64,000 nt of DNA, from contig NZ_JBCDMW010000034.1 of the NCBI RefSeq assembly GCF_038433155.1, positions 31,444 to 95,443 of the forward strand. The letters are read 5' to 3'. A model generated the notes under the pieces. It saw nothing but the letters and a program-made list of their open reading frames with translations, searched no databases and was not told the DNA's origin. Made by a program: the position numbers and the translations under genes. This document shows, one piece after another, positions 35,408 to 42,999 of this stretch. Position 1 is the first letter of the stretch; each line of letters begins with the position of its first letter. This DNA is from Luteococcus sp038433155. GTDB taxonomy: Bacteria > Actinomycetota > Actinomycetes > Propionibacteriales > Propionibacteriaceae.

Positions 35408-35794
35408 ATGGGACTGCGTGACCGACTGATCAACAAGATGACCCCCGAGGGCGGGATCAGTGTCGACGAGGCGCTGACGCTGATGGCCAAGGGCAGCGTG
35501 CTGTGCGACGTGCGTGGGCTGGGCGAGTACGAGGCCGGTCACGTCCCTGGGTCCCGGTTGGTGGACGTCAAGGCGCTGGCCGAGAATGTGATGGACGCGG
35601 TCTACGAGGGCGACCCCTTCGCCGAGCCGGACAAGCCCATCCTGTTGATCTGCGACACCGGCCTGCGCTCCGGCCACGCCGTGAAGCTGGTGGAGAAGCA
35701 GGGCATGACGGCCCAGTTCGTGCAGGGAGGCCTGATCGCCTGGAAGGAGTCGGGCCAGTTCCTGCTGCCCGGCCCGCCGCGGAACAAGCGCTGA
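35408..35794 (+). CDS. rhodanese-like domain protein
   Basis: A single rhodanese domain of 128 residues. The active-site loop is ICDTGLRSGHA, with the persulfide-forming Cys present, preceded by the CDVRGLGEYEAGHVPGS segment. Probable sulfur transfer or persulfide handling. Start ATG 35408 is 79 bp from the divergent GH20 gene. Directly precedes the rpsF promoter. Confidence 0.85.
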   Translation: MGLRDRLINKMTPEGGISVDEALTLMAKGSVLCDVRGLGEYEAGHVPGSRLVDVKALAENVMDAVYEGDPFAEPDKPILLICDTGLRSGHAVKLVEKQGMTAQFVQGGLIAWKESGQFLLPGPPRNKR

Positions 35795-35809
35795 ATCAGT
35801 GGATCTCGA

Positions 35810-35839
35810 TTGGGTGGCTGGCGAGTGAGCCGGTAGAGT
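35810..35839 (+). promoter_or_regulatory. promoter of the rpsF operon
   Basis: TTGGGT, 18 nt, TAGAGT. Gives a leader of about 95 nt that contains two hairpins. Confidence 0.6.
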
Positions 35840-35843
35840 TGTT

Positions 35844-35912
35844 CCTTGGACACCCGCGCCCGATGTGGGTGTCCAAGGCAAACGCCCTCCTGCCATGGGA
35901 CCGACCCATGGC
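35844..35912 (+). promoter_or_regulatory. rpsF leader with two hairpins, candidate S6:S18 autoregulatory element
   Basis: Hairpin 1: 12-bp perfect arms 35844-35855 and 35867-35878. Hairpin 2: 8-bp perfect arms 35892-35899 and 35905-35912 with loop ACCGA. S6:S18 is known to bind its own leader through a stem exposing a CCG trinucleotide; the CCG in loop 2 is suggestive only. Confidence 0.5.
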
Positions 35913-35942
35913 CGTTGAGACCAGAGGAGGTGGAGTACGCGT

Positions 35943-36233
35943 ATGCGCAAGTACGAGATTGTGGTCATCATTGACCCCGACGTCGACGAGCGTCAGGTTT
36001 CTCCCCTGATGGACAAGCACCTGAAGACCGTCACCGAGGCCGGTGGCACCGTCGACAACATCGATGTGTGGGGCAAGCGTCGCCTCGCCTACGAGATCCG
36101 CAAGAAGCCGGAAGGCATCTACGTCGTCCTGAACGTGACCGCTGAGCCGGTCGCCGTGAAGGAAATGGATCGTCTGATGACGATCGACGAGCAGATCATG
36201 CGCACCAAGGTGATGCGTCCGGACGCTCACTGA
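35943..36233 (+). CDS. rpsF: 30S ribosomal protein S6
   Basis: A 96-residue S6 with the usual N-terminus MRKYEIVVIIDPD and the conserved WGKRRLAYEI. Binds 16S rRNA with S18 in the platform of the small subunit. AGGAGG lies 14 nt upstream. First gene of the conserved rpsF-ssb-rpsR-rplI cluster. Confidence 0.97.
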   Translation: MRKYEIVVIIDPDVDERQVSPLMDKHLKTVTEAGGTVDNIDVWGKRRLAYEIRKKPEGIYVVLNVTAEPVAVKEMDRLMTIDEQIMRTKVMRPDAH

Positions 36234-36256
36234 GCCCACGCTCGGTGAACCGTTGC

Positions 36257-36289
36257 CCGGACAACATCCGGACAACAACCAGACAACAC
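36257..36289 (+). repeat. three tandem 11-bp units between rpsF and ssb
   Basis: CCGGACAACAT, CCGGACAACAA and CCAGACAACAC follow each other without gaps. An 11-bp period places equivalent bases on one face of the helix, so a protein-binding array is possible. The rest of the 154-bp spacer shows no clear hairpin. Confidence 0.7.
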
Positions 36290-36387
36290 CTGGGCATTCA
36301 CTGGACCGCTGCGGGATGAAAAACTGTCAGAGCCCTCTGGCAGCGTGATCCCCAACAGTCCTCACGTCCGATCCAACGGAGACCAAC

Positions 36388-36978
36388 ATGGCAGGCGAAA
36401 CTCCCATCACCCTCGTCGGCAACCTCACCGCCGACCCCGAACTGCGCTTCACCCCCTCGGGTGCCGCCGTCGCGAACTTCACCGTCGCGTCGACGCCGCG
36501 CCAGTTCGACCGTCAGTCCAATGAGTGGCGTGACGGCGAGGCCATGTTCCTCAACTGTTCGGTGTGGCGCCAGGCCGCCGAGAACGTCGCCGAGTCCCTC
36601 ACCAAGGGGATGCGCGTCGTCGTTCAGGGCCGGCTGAAGAGCCGCAGCTATGAAACCCGTGAGGGTGAGAAGCGCACCGTCTTCGAGGTTGAGGTCGACG
36701 AGATTGGTCCCTCCCTGCGGTACGCCACCGCGAAGGTCACCCGCACGTCGGGGGGCAATTCCGGTGGCAACTGGCAGGGTGGCAACCAGGGTGGCGGTTT
36801 CAACCAGGGCGGCGGCGCTCCCGCGCCGGCGGCCGGTGGAAATCAGGGCTGGAACAACCAGGGTGGCGGCAATGCCGGTACCGGTTGGCAGTCCGCACCC
36901 CAGGGCCAGGGTGGAGACAACCGGGGCGGCGGCGTCGACCCCTGGGCAAGCGCCCAGAGCGACGAGCCTCCCTTCTGA
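36388..36978 (+). CDS. ssb: single-stranded DNA-binding protein
   Basis: 196 residues: OB fold (1-115, starting ITLVGNLTADPELRFTPSG), a Gly/Asn/Gln-rich flexible linker (120-185) and the acidic tip DEPPF that recruits replication and repair proteins. Coats single-stranded DNA in replication, repair and recombination. Lies between rpsF and rpsR, as usual in actinobacteria. Confidence 0.97.
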   Translation: MAGETPITLVGNLTADPELRFTPSGAAVANFTVASTPRQFDRQSNEWRDGEAMFLNCSVWRQAAENVAESLTKGMRVVVQGRLKSRSYETREGEKRTVFEVEVDEIGPSLRYATAKVTRTSGGNSGGNWQGGNQGGGFNQGGGAPAPAAGGNQGWNNQGGGNAGTGWQSAPQGQGGDNRGGGVDPWASAQSDEPPF

Positions 36979-36983
36979 CAGTC

Positions 36984-37093
36984 CGGGCCCTGTTGCCGGG
37001 CCCGCTGATCCAGAATCCACTCAGTACCCAAGAACACCATTCCCTCTGGGAAGGCACATTCCGGCGAAAGCCGGGCTCGCGGGATCATCCCGC
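36984..37093 (+). promoter_or_regulatory. structured ssb-rpsR spacer with four hairpins
   Basis: Four perfect short stems follow in series: 36984-37004 (7 bp), 37040-37052 (TTCCC/GGGAA), 37061-37074 (CCGGC-GAAA-GCCGG, a GNRA tetraloop) and 37079-37093 (7 bp). The order and density suggest RNA processing or feedback control before rpsR. Confidence 0.55.
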
Positions 37094-37110
37094 AGACAAG
37101 GAGCACCACA

Positions 37111-37350
37111 ATGGCCGGTCCACAGCGCAAGCCTGTGAACAAGAAGAAGATCGTTCCGATGAAGTCGGTCCGCATCGACAACGTCGACTACAAGGACGCC
37201 GCTACCCTGCGGAAGTTCATCTCCGAGCGCGGGAAGATCCGTGCGCGCCGGGTCACGGGCCTCTCGGTCCAGGACCAGCGCAAGGTCGCGATCGCGATCA
37301 AGAACGCTCGCGAACTCGCCCTGCTGCCCTACGCGTCCACCGCGCGCTGA
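37111..37350 (+). CDS. rpsR: 30S ribosomal protein S18
   Basis: 79 residues, with conserved RKFISERGKIRARRVTGLSV. No zinc-binding cysteines, so it is of the zinc-independent type. Partner of S6. Preceded by the AAGGAG ribosome site. Confidence 0.97.
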   Translation: MAGPQRKPVNKKKIVPMKSVRIDNVDYKDAATLRKFISERGKIRARRVTGLSVQDQRKVAIAIKNARELALLPYASTAR

Positions 37351-37364
37351 GAAAGGAGTCTGAG

Positions 37365-37814
37365 ATGAAGCTCATTCTCACCGCCCCCGTCGAGAAGCTC
37401 GGCATTGCCGGCGACGTCGTCGAGGTCAAGGACGGCTACGGCCGCAACTTCCTGATGCCCCAGGGCAAGGCGATCCGCTGGACCCGTGGCGCCGAGAAGC
37501 AGATCGAGGGCATCAAGCGCGCTCGTGACGCTCGCGAGATCCGTGGCATCGAGCACGCCAACGAGGTCAAGGCCCAGCTGGAGGCCCTCGAGGTCACCTA
37601 CGAGGCCCAGGCCGCCAGCGCCGAGGGCAAGCTCTTCGGCTCCGTGACCGCCGGTGACATCACCAAGGCGATCAAGGCTGTCGGCGGCCCCGCCGTCGAC
37701 AAGCGCGCCGTCCAGATCGCCAAGCCGATCAAGCTCGCCGGCAACCACACCGTCGGCATCAAGCTGCACGACGCCGTGACCGCCCACATCACCGTGGCCG
37801 TCGCTGCCAAGTGA
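37365..37814 (+). CDS. rplI: 50S ribosomal protein L9
   Basis: 149 residues: N-terminal rRNA-binding domain (MKLILTAPVEKLG, VVEVKDGYGRNFLMPQG), a long central helix and a C-terminal domain with LFGSVTAGDI. Follows rpsR by 14 bp with AAAGGAG. Last gene of the cluster, closed by a strong terminator. Confidence 0.97.
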   Translation: MKLILTAPVEKLGIAGDVVEVKDGYGRNFLMPQGKAIRWTRGAEKQIEGIKRARDAREIRGIEHANEVKAQLEALEVTYEAQAASAEGKLFGSVTAGDITKAIKAVGGPAVDKRAVQIAKPIKLAGNHTVGIKLHDAVTAHITVAVAAK

Positions 37815-37846
37815 TTTCCGCCCCTCGGGGCTGATCTGACACAGCA

Positions 37847-37886
37847 CAGCAGGACCCGCACCGATTCTTCGGTGCGGGTCCTGCTG
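37847..37886 (+). terminator. terminator of the rpsF-rplI operon
   Basis: Perfect 17-bp arms (37847-37863 and 37870-37886) with loop ATTCTT, followed by CTGTTGTG. Strongest terminator in the window. Confidence 0.88.
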
Positions 37887-37940
37887 CTGTTGTGCTGGGA
37901 GGGGCCAGGTCGTGCAGCCCCCCATCCGTGACGTGCCGGT

Positions 37941-38345
37941 TCAGGCAAAGGGGTTGACGATGGTCACGCCGTGGATCGTCTGACCGGCGTTGAGGTCCTC
38001 CGTGAGCAAGGTCGTGCAGCCCGCCCGGGCGGCGGCCTCCACCACCATCGCGTCCCACAGCGACAACTGTTCGCTCCCGGCCAGAGCAGCGGCCGCCATC
38101 ACATTCTCCGGATGGGTCGACATCACGCGGAGCCGTCCGAAGCTCTCCAAAGCGAGCGCAGCCTCCGCGTGGAGCATGGGGGGTCGTAGTTTGCGGGTCA
38201 CGATGTTGAACCACTCGAGCATGATCTGGGTGCTGATCACCAGGTCTCGATGGTCCGACAGGAGTTGGAGTGCGGTTTCCTGTTTCTTCTCATTCGTGGG
38301 ATCGAAGGCATACACGAGGACGTTCGTGTCGCAGAATGCCGTCAC
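37941..38345 (-). CDS. PIN-domain toxin, VapC type (module 1)
   Basis: A 134-residue PIN ribonuclease. The acidic residues are at FCDTNVLVY, in the MLEWFN region, at LWDAMVV and TEDLNAG, the usual four-residue metal site. The start GTG 38345 overlaps the antitoxin stop (GTGA), a hallmark of toxin-antitoxin pairs. Likely inhibits translation by cutting RNA when freed from its antitoxin. Confidence 0.85.
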   Translation of the reverse strand: MTAFCDTNVLVYAFDPTNEKKQETALQLLSDHRDLVISTQIMLEWFNIVTRKLRPPMLHAEAALALESFGRLRVMSTHPENVMAAAALAGSEQLSLWDAMVVEAAARAGCTTLLTEDLNAGQTIHGVTIVNPFA

Positions 38346-38569
38346 CGGAGGCCGTCCTCGCGTCGCCACACGTAGGGTTCCTCGCCAGCGGCGGCTGTTC
38401 TGCTCCTGGCCATCACGAGCAGGTCTGACATGGCGTCGGCCGCATCATCGCCGGCGTAGACCTCCAACTGGCGGGCCAGCCAGGCGTTGACGGACTCGTC
38501 GCGTTGCAGCGCCTTGATTCGCGCCCGACGCAGGACATCTGGGTGCACGGAGATGGTGAGGTTTGCCAT
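38342..38569 (-). CDS. ribbon-helix-helix antitoxin, VapB type (module 1)
   Basis: A 75-residue protein with an N-terminal CopG-like ribbon-helix-helix (ANLTISVHPDVLRRARIKAL) and a C-terminal acidic segment for binding the toxin. Overlaps the toxin gene by 4 bp. Upstream are a TATCGT box 6 nt from the ATG and a palindrome at 38582-38596, fitting autorepression. Confidence 0.85.
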   Translation of the reverse strand: MANLTISVHPDVLRRARIKALQRDESVNAWLARQLEVYAGDDAADAMSDLLVMARSRTAAAGEEPYVWRREDGLR

Positions 38570-38575
38570 GCCTCC

Positions 38576-38596
38576 ACGATACTCGTGCTACACGAG
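38576..38596 (-). promoter_or_regulatory. vapBC module 1 promoter and operator
   Basis: TATCGT (38576-38581) ends 6 nt before the ATG. It abuts the perfect palindrome CTCGTG-CTA-CACGAG (38582-38596). Confidence 0.6.
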
Positions 38597-38610
38597 ATCC
38601 GTGAAGGGAT

Positions 38611-41064
38611 TCAGTCCATCGGCTCGTAGGTGCGTAGGCGGAGGGAATTGGAGACCACCAGCACCGAGCTCATCGCCATCGCCGCAGCGGCGATCAGGGG
38701 GTTCAACAGACCGGCCGCGGCAATCGGGATGGCGGCGACGTTGTAGCCGAAGGCCCAGACCAGGTTCATCTTGATGGTGGAGATGGTCCGACGGCTGAGC
38801 TGGATGGCGTCCACCAAGGTCCGCAGGTCATCGCGGACGATGATGATGTCCGCGCTCTTCATGGCGATCTCGGTGCCCTGGCCCATGGCGATCCCCAGGT
38901 TCGACGTCGCCAGCGCCGCGGAGTCGTTGATCCCGTCGCCCACCATGGCCACAGTGCGACCCTCGTCGCGCAGCTGCTGCACGGCGGCGGATTTCTGGTC
39001 CGGCAGCACCCGGGCGCGCACCTCGTCGATCCCCAGCTGGCCGGCGACGTGGTTGGCCACCAATTCCGAATCACCCGTCAGCAGCACCGTGCGCAGGCCC
39101 AGTTCCCGCAGCTTCTCGACGGCGGTCCGGGCGCTCGGCTTGACCTGGTCCGCCATGGTGACCACGCCCAGCAGCCGCCCCTCCAGCCGTACCGCCACCG
39201 CGACGGCGCCATTCGCCTCGGCGGAGGCGATGGCGTTGACGGCCCACTCCTCCACGGACTCGTGGGACGCGGGGGGCCCGTCGACGGGCTCGGGGGTCGC
39301 GAGGTGAGGCTCGGGCGCAGGTGCCGGGGTGGAGATGGCGTCCAGACGCCCGACGAGGCACTCCCGGCCGTCCACCAGGGCGCGGGCGCCCCAGCCGGGC
39401 AGGGCGCGGAAGTTGGTGACCGTCGGCCCTGAGGTGCGGGCCTCGACCGGCACGGCCGTCGTGGTCGAGTTCCCGCGGCTGGTCCCTTCGGCGGGCTCAG
39501 ATGTTGTGGGGCCAGGCTCGGCCGTCGCAGTCGCGGCAGACTCATGGGACAGGGCGGCCAGGTCCTCGGCCACCGTCACGATGGCGCGGGCGATCGGGTG
39601 TTCCGAATTGCGCTCGACGGCGGCGGCGGGGACCAACACGTCGCTGGGGGTCAGCCCGGGGGCGGGCACGACGTCGGTGACCGCCATCCGGCCGGTGGTC
39701 AGGGTGCCGGTCTTGTCCAGCACGACCGTGTCGATCTTGCCGGACGACTCCAGGGCGTCCTGTCCCTTGACCAGGATGCCCAGCTGGCCGGCCCGCCCGA
39801 CACCCACCATCAGGGCCGTCGGCGTCGCCAGACCCAGCGCACACGGGCAGGCGATGATCAGCACGGCCACGCCATTGGCCAGGGCGCGCGCCCCGGACCC
39901 CGTCGCCAGGAACCAGGCCAGGCCCACCAGGATGGCCAGCACGATCACCGTCGGCACGAAGTACTGGGTGACCTTGTCCGCCATCTTCTGCACCCGGGAC
40001 TTGCGTCGCTGGGCCTCGTCGGCGATGGCCGCCATCTGGGCCAGCCGGGTCCGGGCGCCCACGGCCTCGGCCGTCACCACCAGCCGTCCGGTGAGGTTCG
40101 TCGTGCCCCCCAGCACCGCCTCGCCCACCGTGGCCTCGACGGGCACGGACTCGCCGGTCATGGCGGAGGTGTCGATGGTGGAGGAGCCGTCGGTGATGCT
40201 GCCGTCGGCGACGAAACGCTCCCCGGGCAGCACGACGTAGGAGTCTCCGCGCCGCAGCTGCTCGGCGGGGATCATCTCCACCGAGCCGTCGGGCAGCAGC
40301 CGCCGGGCCTGCTTGGCGGCCAGGTTGCCCAGCGCGTGCAGCACCTCTCCGGCGCGGCGTCGAGCCCGGGACTCGAAGTAGCGCCCTGCCAGCTGGAAGG
40401 TGACCATGCCGGCCGCGACGTCCAGGTAGACCGCGTCGGCCCCGGCCGGGGTCCGGCCGAAGCCCAGCCAGTAGCCCGCATCGGTGGCCGGGTACTTCAG
40501 TGTCCACAGGGCCCACAGGAAGCTCACGGAGGCTCCCAGCGAGATCAGGGTGTCCATGCTGAGTGAGCGATGCTGGATGCCGCGCAAGGTCGCGCGGTGG
40601 AAGGGCCAGGCGCACCAGGTGACGATCGGGAGCGCCAGCAGCACGCACACCAGCTGCCAGCCGGGGAAGCGGACGCTGGGCACCAGGGCCAGCTGCAGGG
40701 TGAGTGACATCAACGGGATGCTCAACAGCCCCGCGACGCCCATCCGGCGGCGCAGCGACGAGGTGCGCTCGGCCGCGGCCCGCTGGGTCCAGGTGTCGTC
40801 CTCGTCGTCGTGCAGCGCGGCGCCGTAGCCGGCCTTCTCCACGGTGGAGATCGCCAGCGCGACGTCGTCGGCCGAGGTCCCGAGCCCCTGCACCAGGGCG
40901 CGCTCGGTGGCCAGGTTCACCATGGCGGTGACGCCGTCCAGCTTGTTCAGCTTGCGCTCGATCCGGTTGGCGCAGGCGGCGCAGGTCATGCCGGAGATGT
41001 CCAGCTCCAGCTGCTTGTCCGTGCCGGAAGCGCCCTCACGTCGGCTCTGGACGGGTGCGCTCAC
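38611..41064 (-). CDS. copA: copper-translocating P-type ATPase
   Basis: 817 residues. One N-terminal heavy-metal domain (GMTCAACANRIE), eight expected helices, the transport motif ACPCALG (about 406), phosphorylation motif DKTGTLT (about 449) and hinge GDGINDS (about 706). Exports Cu(I) from the cytoplasm. GTG 41064 with AGGAGGAGA upstream is chosen over earlier starts because the preceding codons are not protein-like. Odd: the nucleotide-binding domain contains two Pro/Glu/Thr-rich inserts (about 508-548 and 576-606) encoded by dispersed repeats. Confidence 0.92.
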   Translation of the reverse strand: MSAPVQSRREGASGTDKQLELDISGMTCAACANRIERKLNKLDGVTAMVNLATERALVQGLGTSADDVALAISTVEKAGYGAALHDDEDDTWTQRAAAERTSSLRRRMGVAGLLSIPLMSLTLQLALVPSVRFPGWQLVCVLLALPIVTWCAWPFHRATLRGIQHRSLSMDTLISLGASVSFLWALWTLKYPATDAGYWLGFGRTPAGADAVYLDVAAGMVTFQLAGRYFESRARRRAGEVLHALGNLAAKQARRLLPDGSVEMIPAEQLRRGDSYVVLPGERFVADGSITDGSSTIDTSAMTGESVPVEATVGEAVLGGTTNLTGRLVVTAEAVGARTRLAQMAAIADEAQRRKSRVQKMADKVTQYFVPTVIVLAILVGLAWFLATGSGARALANGVAVLIIACPCALGLATPTALMVGVGRAGQLGILVKGQDALESSGKIDTVVLDKTGTLTTGRMAVTDVVPAPGLTPSDVLVPAAAVERNSEHPIARAIVTVAEDLAALSHESAATATAEPGPTTSEPAEGTSRGNSTTTAVPVEARTSGPTVTNFRALPGWGARALVDGRECLVGRLDAISTPAPAPEPHLATPEPVDGPPASHESVEEWAVNAIASAEANGAVAVAVRLEGRLLGVVTMADQVKPSARTAVEKLRELGLRTVLLTGDSELVANHVAGQLGIDEVRARVLPDQKSAAVQQLRDEGRTVAMVGDGINDSAALATSNLGIAMGQGTEIAMKSADIIIVRDDLRTLVDAIQLSRRTISTIKMNLVWAFGYNVAAIPIAAAGLLNPLIAAAAMAMSSVLVVSNSLRLRTYEPMD
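39276..39505. repeat. dispersed repeat copies within the copper ATPase gene
   Basis: A copy at 39276-39300 contains GTCGACGGGCTCGGGGG. Further degenerate copies lie between 39440 and 39505 (CCTCGACCGGCACGG; TTCGGCGGGCTCA). Each is in frame and encodes peptides such as ATPEPVDGPP, TSEPAEGTS and AVPVEA. Confidence 0.7.
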
Positions 41065-41113
41065 GGTTCTCCTCCTGCTGTCCACGGCCGGTGCACGGAC
41101 GTTCCCAACCAGC

Positions 41114-41530
41114 CTAGTCGCGCTGGGTCGGCTCGCCATCCCAGATGGCGGCCCTGATGTCCGTCTGCGAGAAGTCCTCGCCGACGAACAGCAGGCTCTC
41201 CCGGGAGCCCTTGGCGCAGGCATAGGAATAGCAGTCGCCCAGGTTCAAGGCTGCCGGGTGGCGCCCCTTGCCGAAGCGCCGCCACGCCTGGGCGGCCAGC
41301 AAGGCCTGCTCCTCGTCGAAGGCCGTGACCTCACAATCCAGGTCCGCCAGCAGCTGGTGCAGGTCGTCGACGGCATCGCGCCCCTGCTTGGCCTCCAGCA
41401 CGATGGAGGTCTCCACCAGGGTGGCGGCGCTGATGGCCAGCCGATCGGCCTGCTGGATTGCGTCCAGGAGGCGCTCCGCGGTGGGCTCGCCGGTCAGGAT
41501 GCTGACCAGAGCGGAGGAGTCGATGATCAC
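41114..41530 (-). CDS. PIN-domain toxin, VapC type (module 2)
   Basis: A 138-residue PIN protein: MIIDSSALVSIL, LVETSIVLEAK, NLGDCYSYA and the GEDFSQTD end, which supplies the last acidic residues. Closest in style to mycobacterial Rv0624-like toxins. The ATG overlaps the antitoxin stop (ATGA). Confidence 0.9.
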   Translation of the reverse strand: MIIDSSALVSILTGEPTAERLLDAIQQADRLAISAATLVETSIVLEAKQGRDAVDDLHQLLADLDCEVTAFDEEQALLAAQAWRRFGKGRHPAALNLGDCYSYACAKGSRESLLFVGEDFSQTDIRAAIWDGEPTQRD

Positions 41531-41775
41531 TGCGGCATCCCGTCCTGGTCCCAGCCGATGATCTCCTCCGCGCTGCGGGCGTCGAGCATTCGACGGGCCC
41601 GCCCGCGCTCGATGTAGGCGTGGAGCTCATCAAGCGTGCGGTGTTGCCGCCCCTCCAGCCGGTCCATTCGCTCCTGCATCGCGGTGCGCACGGCGACGGT
41701 GATGCTCTCGCCCGTCCGATCCGCGAGCCGGCGCGCCAACTCGTCGGTGCCTGGATCCTTGATGTTGATGGGCAT
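41527..41775 (-). CDS. VapB-type antitoxin (module 2)
   Basis: An 82-residue antitoxin opening PINIKDPGTDELARRLADRT, typical of the Rv0623 (PSK) family, with a C-terminal toxin-binding region. A leaderless promoter is indicated by TAGACT 6 nt upstream. Two direct TTCTTCC-containing repeats lie further upstream. Confidence 0.9.
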   Translation of the reverse strand: MPINIKDPGTDELARRLADRTGESITVAVRTAMQERMDRLEGRQHRTLDELHAYIERGRARRMLDARSAEEIIGWDQDGMPQ

Positions 41776-41781
41776 GAGACC

Positions 41782-41787
41782 AGTCTA
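41782..41787 (-). promoter_or_regulatory. vapBC module 2 -10 box (leaderless type)
   Basis: TAGACT with 6 nt to ATG 41775. The direct repeats ATTTCTTCCTAGA and ATTCTTCCAGA overlap or lie upstream of it and may be the antitoxin operator. Confidence 0.55.
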
Positions 41788-41833
41788 GGAAGAAATCATC
41801 CTGTTCTGGAAGAATCAGGGATAGGAGGAAGAC

Positions 41834-42262
41834 ATGAGGTTGTGGTCGCTGCACCCGTCGCTGCTGGACCGGCAGGGTCTGGTGGCGTTGTGGCGCGAGG
41901 GTCTACTGGCCCAGGCGGTATTGGCCGGCCGCACCCGGGGCTACCGGCACCACCCGCAGCTGGAGCGGTTCCGAGAGTGCCCGGAACCGCGCGCGGCGGT
42001 GGTCGCCTATCTCCAGGCCGTTGCCGATGAGGCCGACCATCGTGGCCACCACTTCGACCGGACGAGGCTGGATGACCTGCCCGCGTGGGCGGGGCAGCTC
42101 ATCGTCACCGACGGGCAACTCGCGCACGAGCTGGCGCACCTGCGGGGAAAGCTCCAGACCCGCAATCCGCATCTGCTTGAGTCGTTGCCCCAGGCGGCCC
42201 CGCCGCCCCACCCACTCTTCCGGGTGGTGCCGGGCGCCATGGCCCCGTGTGAACGGCCCTGA
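41834..42262 (+). CDS. pyrimidine dimer DNA glycosylase family protein
   Basis: A 142-residue protein with the family's conserved opening MRLWSLHPSLLDRQGLVALW and REGLLAQAVLAG. Members are related to T4 endonuclease V and act on UV photoproducts, although many are uncharacterised. GGAGGA ribosome site. Divergent from vapBC module 2 by 58 bp. It precedes an SRPBCC protein gene by 27 bp. Confidence 0.8.
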   Translation: MRLWSLHPSLLDRQGLVALWREGLLAQAVLAGRTRGYRHHPQLERFRECPEPRAAVVAYLQAVADEADHRGHHFDRTRLDDLPAWAGQLIVTDGQLAHELAHLRGKLQTRNPHLLESLPQAAPPPHPLFRVVPGAMAPCERP

Positions 42263-42289
42263 ACCGGCCGGCTGTGGGACAGTGGCCTG

Positions 42290-42799
42290 ATGGAGACCCT
42301 GCATGGACGCCTGGAGGGCGTCGCCCCCGAGCGCGCAATGCTGCTCACTCGTGAACTGGCCATCACCGTCGATGAGCTGTGGCGGTGGCTCACCGAGCCC
42401 GAGCGGACCCAGCAGTGGTACGGGCCGTGGCGCACCGCCGACGGCAGCACCCCGGCCGTCGGGGACGAGATCCTGGTCACCATGACCGAGGAGGAGGGCG
42501 GTGACCAGGAGTCGGCGATGCGGATCGAGGCCTGCGAGCCGCCGTACCGGCTGGCGCTGGTCTCCGCCGCTCCGGCGCCCTTCGACTGGCCGTTGACCCT
42601 GACCGTCGAGGCACGGCCCGCCGGGTCGGCGGTCACGCTGCGGCATGACCGGATCCCGGCCGACGTGCCGCTGGCGGACCTGGGTGCCGGCTGGGAGTTC
42701 TACCTAGTCCGGTTGGTGGCCGCCATTGAAGGCAGCAAGCCGGTCAGCTTCGAGCACTGCCTGCAGGTCTACGGGCCGCAGTACGCCGCACTGGGGTAG
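42290..42799 (+). CDS. SRPBCC (AHSA1-like) family protein
   Basis: A 169-residue START-like ligand-binding protein: the AITVDELWRWLTEPERTQQW opening and the late GWEFYLVRLVAAIEG are typical of Activator of Hsp90 ATPase-like proteins. Function in bacteria is mostly unknown. It ends 12 bp before a tandem repeat array. Confidence 0.8.
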   Translation: METLHGRLEGVAPERAMLLTRELAITVDELWRWLTEPERTQQWYGPWRTADGSTPAVGDEILVTMTEEEGGDQESAMRIEACEPPYRLALVSAAPAPFDWPLTLTVEARPAGSAVTLRHDRIPADVPLADLGAGWEFYLVRLVAAIEGSKPVSFEHCLQVYGPQYAALG

Positions 42800-42811
42800 C
42801 CCCGGGGCTCA

Positions 42812-42856
42812 CCCTGCTGGTTGGACGGTTGCCCTGCTGGTTGGACGGTTGCCCTG
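42812..42856. repeat. 20-bp tandem repeat, array A
   Basis: Two identical units CCCTGCTGGTTGGACGGTTG (42812-42831 and 42832-42851) plus a partial third. Confidence 0.9.
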
Positions 42857-42910
42857 TGATGGTTATTTCGCTCGGAGGGCGACGGTTGGACGCGCAAGGT
42901 CATTCGTCGA

Positions 42911-42988
42911 CGAGCAGGGTGACCCGTGGGCGAGCAGGGTGACCCGTGGGCGAGCAGGGTGACCCGTCGGCGAGCAGGGCCACCGGGG
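42911..42988. repeat. 20-bp tandem repeat, array B
   Basis: Three units CGAGCAGGGTGACCCGTGGG (42911, 42931, 42951; the last has one change) plus a partial fourth. The unit contains AGCAGGGT, the reverse complement of part of array A, so the two arrays face each other around a 54-bp centre. Confidence 0.9.
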
Positions 42989-42999
42989 ACTGGCCGGGT

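Noticed and set aside
41065..41223. Longer N-terminus for the copper ATPase
   Set aside because: The extra codons are Arg/Ser/Pro-rich and overlap vapC module 2; GTG 41064 has a strong ribosome site.
42911..42988. CRISPR array
   Set aside because: Repeats are directly adjacent with no spacers between, and no cas genes are present.
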